Origin: Fenollaria massiliensis
GTDB taxonomy: Bacteria > Bacillota > Clostridia > Tissierellales > Peptoniphilaceae
DNA length: 64,000 nucleotides
Assembly: GCF_000312505.2 (NCBI RefSeq)
Contig: NZ_HG326228.1
Span: 153,789-217,788 of the forward strand
Direction of reading: 5' to 3'
Part shown: one piece after another, positions 62,125-64,000 of the stretch
How positions within the stretch are numbered: position 1 is the stretch's first letter
Layout of the letters: each line of letters opens with the position of its first letter
Notes under the pieces: model-generated
Database searches by the model: none
Told to the model about the DNA's origin: nothing
The model's input: the letters and a program-made list of their open reading frames with translations, nothing else
Made by a program: the position numbers and the translations under genes

Positions 62125-62821
62125 AAGGCTATTTGTAACAATTAAAGACAATTTTCTAGTTTTAATCATAACAATGCTTGGACTATTTGCCTTTGATTAT
62201 GTGACAAATATAATAAGCATGGCACTTGCTATGGCTTTTGGCGGCGGTTTTACCATTATGCTGATTAGTCTAGTCATGTATATACTTATGCTTTTGAAAT
62301 TTTCATTTATTGCGAGCCTTTTATCAAGAGTAGTTGAAGGCGAAAAAATTAGCTTAAATAGCATTTTTGTAGGATATAAATACTATCTAACAAAGCTAAT
62401 TAACTACGTTTTTATAACATATTTGTTTGGCTTAGCACTAGATATGATTTTTAGAACAGGCTCATTTTACGATCCGTACCAAATAGATCATACGCTATTA
62501 ATTCAAAAAATGATTGTGAACTTAATTGCCGTTTTCATTTTTAACGCATCATTTGAGACGCTTTATCAAACAGAGAGCAACAGCCTTGCCATATTTACTT
62601 ATGGAGCGAAATTTTTTGCAAAGAACTTTCTTCAATGGTTATTCGCGGCAATACTATTGATGCTTGCGCTTAACAATGATATATTTGCGGGTACTCTTAT
62701 CTTAAGAAAACTAGTTAGCTACGTTTTATTGCCAATCATCTTTATATATAGAGGCCACCTATTCAAAATACTTGACAATTCATCAATGCGAATGAGAGCA
62801 TTTAGAAGGAGAATGGACTAA
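62078..62821 (+). CDS. hypothetical polytopic membrane protein
   Basis: About 247 residues with around six hydrophobic helices, including LVLIITMLGLFAFDYVTNII and LISLVMYILMLLKFSFIASLL. It resembles the membrane glycerophosphodiester/DUF-type proteins in outline only. The start could be ATG at 62078 (AAAGGATC upstream at the better distance) or 62084; both lie inside the radical SAM gene. Its stop overlaps the TPR gene by one base. It is probably co-translated with both neighbours. Function unknown. Confidence 0.75.
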   Translation: MIMFKDIIYTNTEAFKRLFVTIKDNFLVLIITMLGLFAFDYVTNIISMALAMAFGGGFTIMLISLVMYILMLLKFSFIASLLSRVVEGEKISLNSIFVGYKYYLTKLINYVFITYLFGLALDMIFRTGSFYDPYQIDHTLLIQKMIVNLIAVFIFNASFETLYQTESNSLAIFTYGAKFFAKNFLQWLFAAILLMLALNNDIFAGTLILRKLVSYVLLPIIFIYRGHLFKILDNSSMRMRAFRRRMD

Positions 62822-63795
62822 TGAATATCGATAGCTTTAAATATTTATTAAGCGAAATATTTTTCATAGACTTAAAAGACGAAAGAGGCGCGTTTAAGAA
62901 AAATGTTGATTATCCAGTGCTTATCAAGGACATGAGAAATATTGTAAAAGAGAATAAAGAAGATATAGATGTAAAATTATTTTTAAAAGCCATGCCAATA
63001 GTTTTGGCGCTTGATAATAATTTTAAGCATAAAGAGGCTTATGAAGAGGCCATCAAAACCGTGAAGGACTTTGATAAGTTTTTACTCCATGAGGCTTTAA
63101 ACGAAGATGCGGACCTTGACATAAGGCTAATCTATGCCTATTATCTTAAGGAAAATTATGAGGATATAAATTATGTATACTTATATGTTTCGCTGCTTGA
63201 AGAAAAGTATAAAGAAAAAGCCATTGACGAAGCTATAGAAATTTTTGAAAATATATATCTTAAAAATATATATCTTAATAATAAAGAAACAAAATACGCT
63301 TTATACAAGCTAGGCTATTACTATAGATTTAAAAAAGATTATATCAGAAGCAGGGCATACTTTGAAAAATATCTGAAGCTTGAGAACGAGCTTGAGAAAA
63401 AAGAAGAAGTAGAGGGCGTTTTGAGCCTTGACTATGAAGAGTATAAAATTGAACTAGCAGAGTACTTTATAGGCGTGAAAAAATTTAAAGAAGCATATGA
63501 TATATTGATTCAAAATATTGATAATGCTAAGGACGACAGAGTTTTTTATTACTTAAGCGTTGTGATGACTATGACAGGTAATTTCAAAGAAGCACTTGAC
63601 TACGCGATAGAGGCAAGCAAGGACAGGCAGAGCGCTCAGTACATGGATCAGCTTGCGATATCAAACTACAACAGCGGCAATCTTGATAGCGCCATCGCTA
63701 TACTTGAAAAGCAGATAAAGAAAGAAGATTATACTCCGAGCACCAAAGAGTACTTAGAGAAGATGAAAGAACAAAGAGATATAATGAATAAATAG
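62821..63795 (+). CDS. tetratricopeptide-repeat protein
   Basis: A 324-residue helical protein without signal peptide. TPR-like repeats are visible at ALYKLGYYYRFKKDYIRSRAYFEKYLKL, ELAEYFIGVKKFKEAYDILIQNI, FYYLSVVMTMTGNFKEALDYAIEAS and LAISNYNSGNLDSAIAILEKQI. The N-terminal 120 residues are helical without clear repeats. TPR proteins scaffold other proteins; coupling to the membrane gene suggests it may bind that protein at the membrane. It is the last gene before the terminator. Confidence 0.85.
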   Translation: MNIDSFKYLLSEIFFIDLKDERGAFKKNVDYPVLIKDMRNIVKENKEDIDVKLFLKAMPIVLALDNNFKHKEAYEEAIKTVKDFDKFLLHEALNEDADLDIRLIYAYYLKENYEDINYVYLYVSLLEEKYKEKAIDEAIEIFENIYLKNIYLNNKETKYALYKLGYYYRFKKDYIRSRAYFEKYLKLENELEKKEEVEGVLSLDYEEYKIELAEYFIGVKKFKEAYDILIQNIDNAKDDRVFYYLSVVMTMTGNFKEALDYAIEASKDRQSAQYMDQLAISNYNSGNLDSAIAILEKQIKKEDYTPSTKEYLEKMKEQRDIMNK

Positions 63796-63818
63796 ATGAA
63801 TAAATAGATGAATAAATA
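63784..63818. repeat. 12-bp tandem repeat across the TPR stop codon
   Basis: Nearly three copies of ATGAATAAATAG in a row. The first copy supplies the last codons and stop of the TPR gene (Met-Asn-Lys-stop), and each further copy would do the same in the same frame. Confidence 0.85.
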
Positions 63819-63827
63819 ATAGATGAA

Positions 63828-63864
63828 CCCTCATTGACGAGTAAGCCAGTGAGGGCGTTTTTTT
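63828..63864 (+). terminator. terminator of the pheS-to-TPR operon
   Basis: CCCTCATTG (63828-63836) pairs with CAGTGAGGG (63847-63855) with one G-U, followed by CGTTTTTTTAT. Confidence 0.9.
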
Positions 63865-63963
63865 ATAGATTTATAAATAAAAATTGAAAAAATTTATTGG
63901 AAAAGATAATAATAGCTTATACTAAATAATACTATAGATAGTGGTAACAGAAACGTATTTACA

Positions 63964-63988
63964 CAATTTTAAAAATAATTTAAAATTG
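63964..63988. repeat. AT-rich inverted repeat near the right edge
   Basis: CAATTTTAAA (63964-63973) and TTTAAAATTG (63979-63988) form a perfect 10-bp stem, followed by TTTAACTTTTTT. It may be a terminator or part of the next gene's control region. I see no gene in 63866-64000. Confidence 0.5.
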
Positions 63989-64000
63989 TTTAACTTTTTT

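Overview
The window is AT-rich chromosomal DNA from a low-GC Gram-positive bacterium. It most resembles an anaerobic Clostridia/Tissierellia lineage (Peptoniphilaceae-like), but the genus cannot be fixed from sequence alone. The clues are strong AGGAGG-type ribosome sites, lipoprotein signals, an AddAB-type recombination nuclease, DnaD/DnaI-type helicase-loading genes, a CdaA/GdpP c-di-AMP system, KtrAB potassium uptake, infC-rpmI-rplT with an attenuated leader, and RecD2, MutS2 and RecX. The gene complement looks mainly core; I see no phage, transposon, CRISPR, tRNA or rRNA.

Layout. (1) Positions 1-6009, minus strand: an envelope operon that starts at an SGNH hydrolase and runs through a DUF4358 lipoprotein, an MBOAT O-acyltransferase, a DHHW/AlgX-like protein, ApbE (frameshifted), two small proteins and the start of recD2. 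It looks like an extracellular-polymer O-acylation module. Two of its genes are out of frame by one base, each at a run of A. (2) 6301-6942: a secreted glucosaminidase-like protein. (3) 7238-19306: a tightly packed twelve-gene run: small membrane protein, tldD, tldE, pyrE, DUF2232, gdpP, rplI, dnaB, GNAT, dnaD-like, dnaI, serS, closed by a terminator. (4) 19458-22620: a flavin reductase divergent from chrA-chrA-pta-folA, with a 15-bp inverted repeat between the two promoters. (5) 22795-26452: a lipoprotein, a CN-hydrolase/PNPOx-like/AlkD-like trio, and a membrane protein carrying only an MltG-type LysM-like domain.

(6) 26542-36746: a pseudouridine synthase, addB, addA, a two-component system with a co-translated lipoprotein, and a small membrane protein. 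Convergent to these are GIY-YIG and recX. (7) 37579-44493: FHA protein, FtsW/RodA, class B PBP, PepF, CdaA and CdaR. (8) 44683-46224: a single-gene ABC exporter. (9) 46281-47516: infC (ATT start), rpmI, rplT behind a terminator-bearing leader. (10) 47586-50342: ktrB, ktrA and a SpoU-type rRNA methyltransferase. (11) 50382-63795: pheS, pheT, zapA, U32 peptidase, mutS2, argS, radical SAM, a membrane protein and a TPR protein, closed by a terminator.

Themes. The window holds both synthesis (CdaA with CdaR) and breakdown (GdpP) of c-di-AMP, plus KtrAB, a classic target of that nucleotide. The promoters of the FHA-to-CdaR operon and of the ktrBA operon share a 31-bp element identical at 27 positions, which I regard as the most interesting regulatory signal here. 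The CdaA tail and CdaR head are written by the same short DNA repeat in two frames, one acidic and one basic. Many junctions use the one-base TAATG stop/start overlap, so translational coupling is pervasive. Promoters repeatedly show a TRTGN-TATAAT extended -10.
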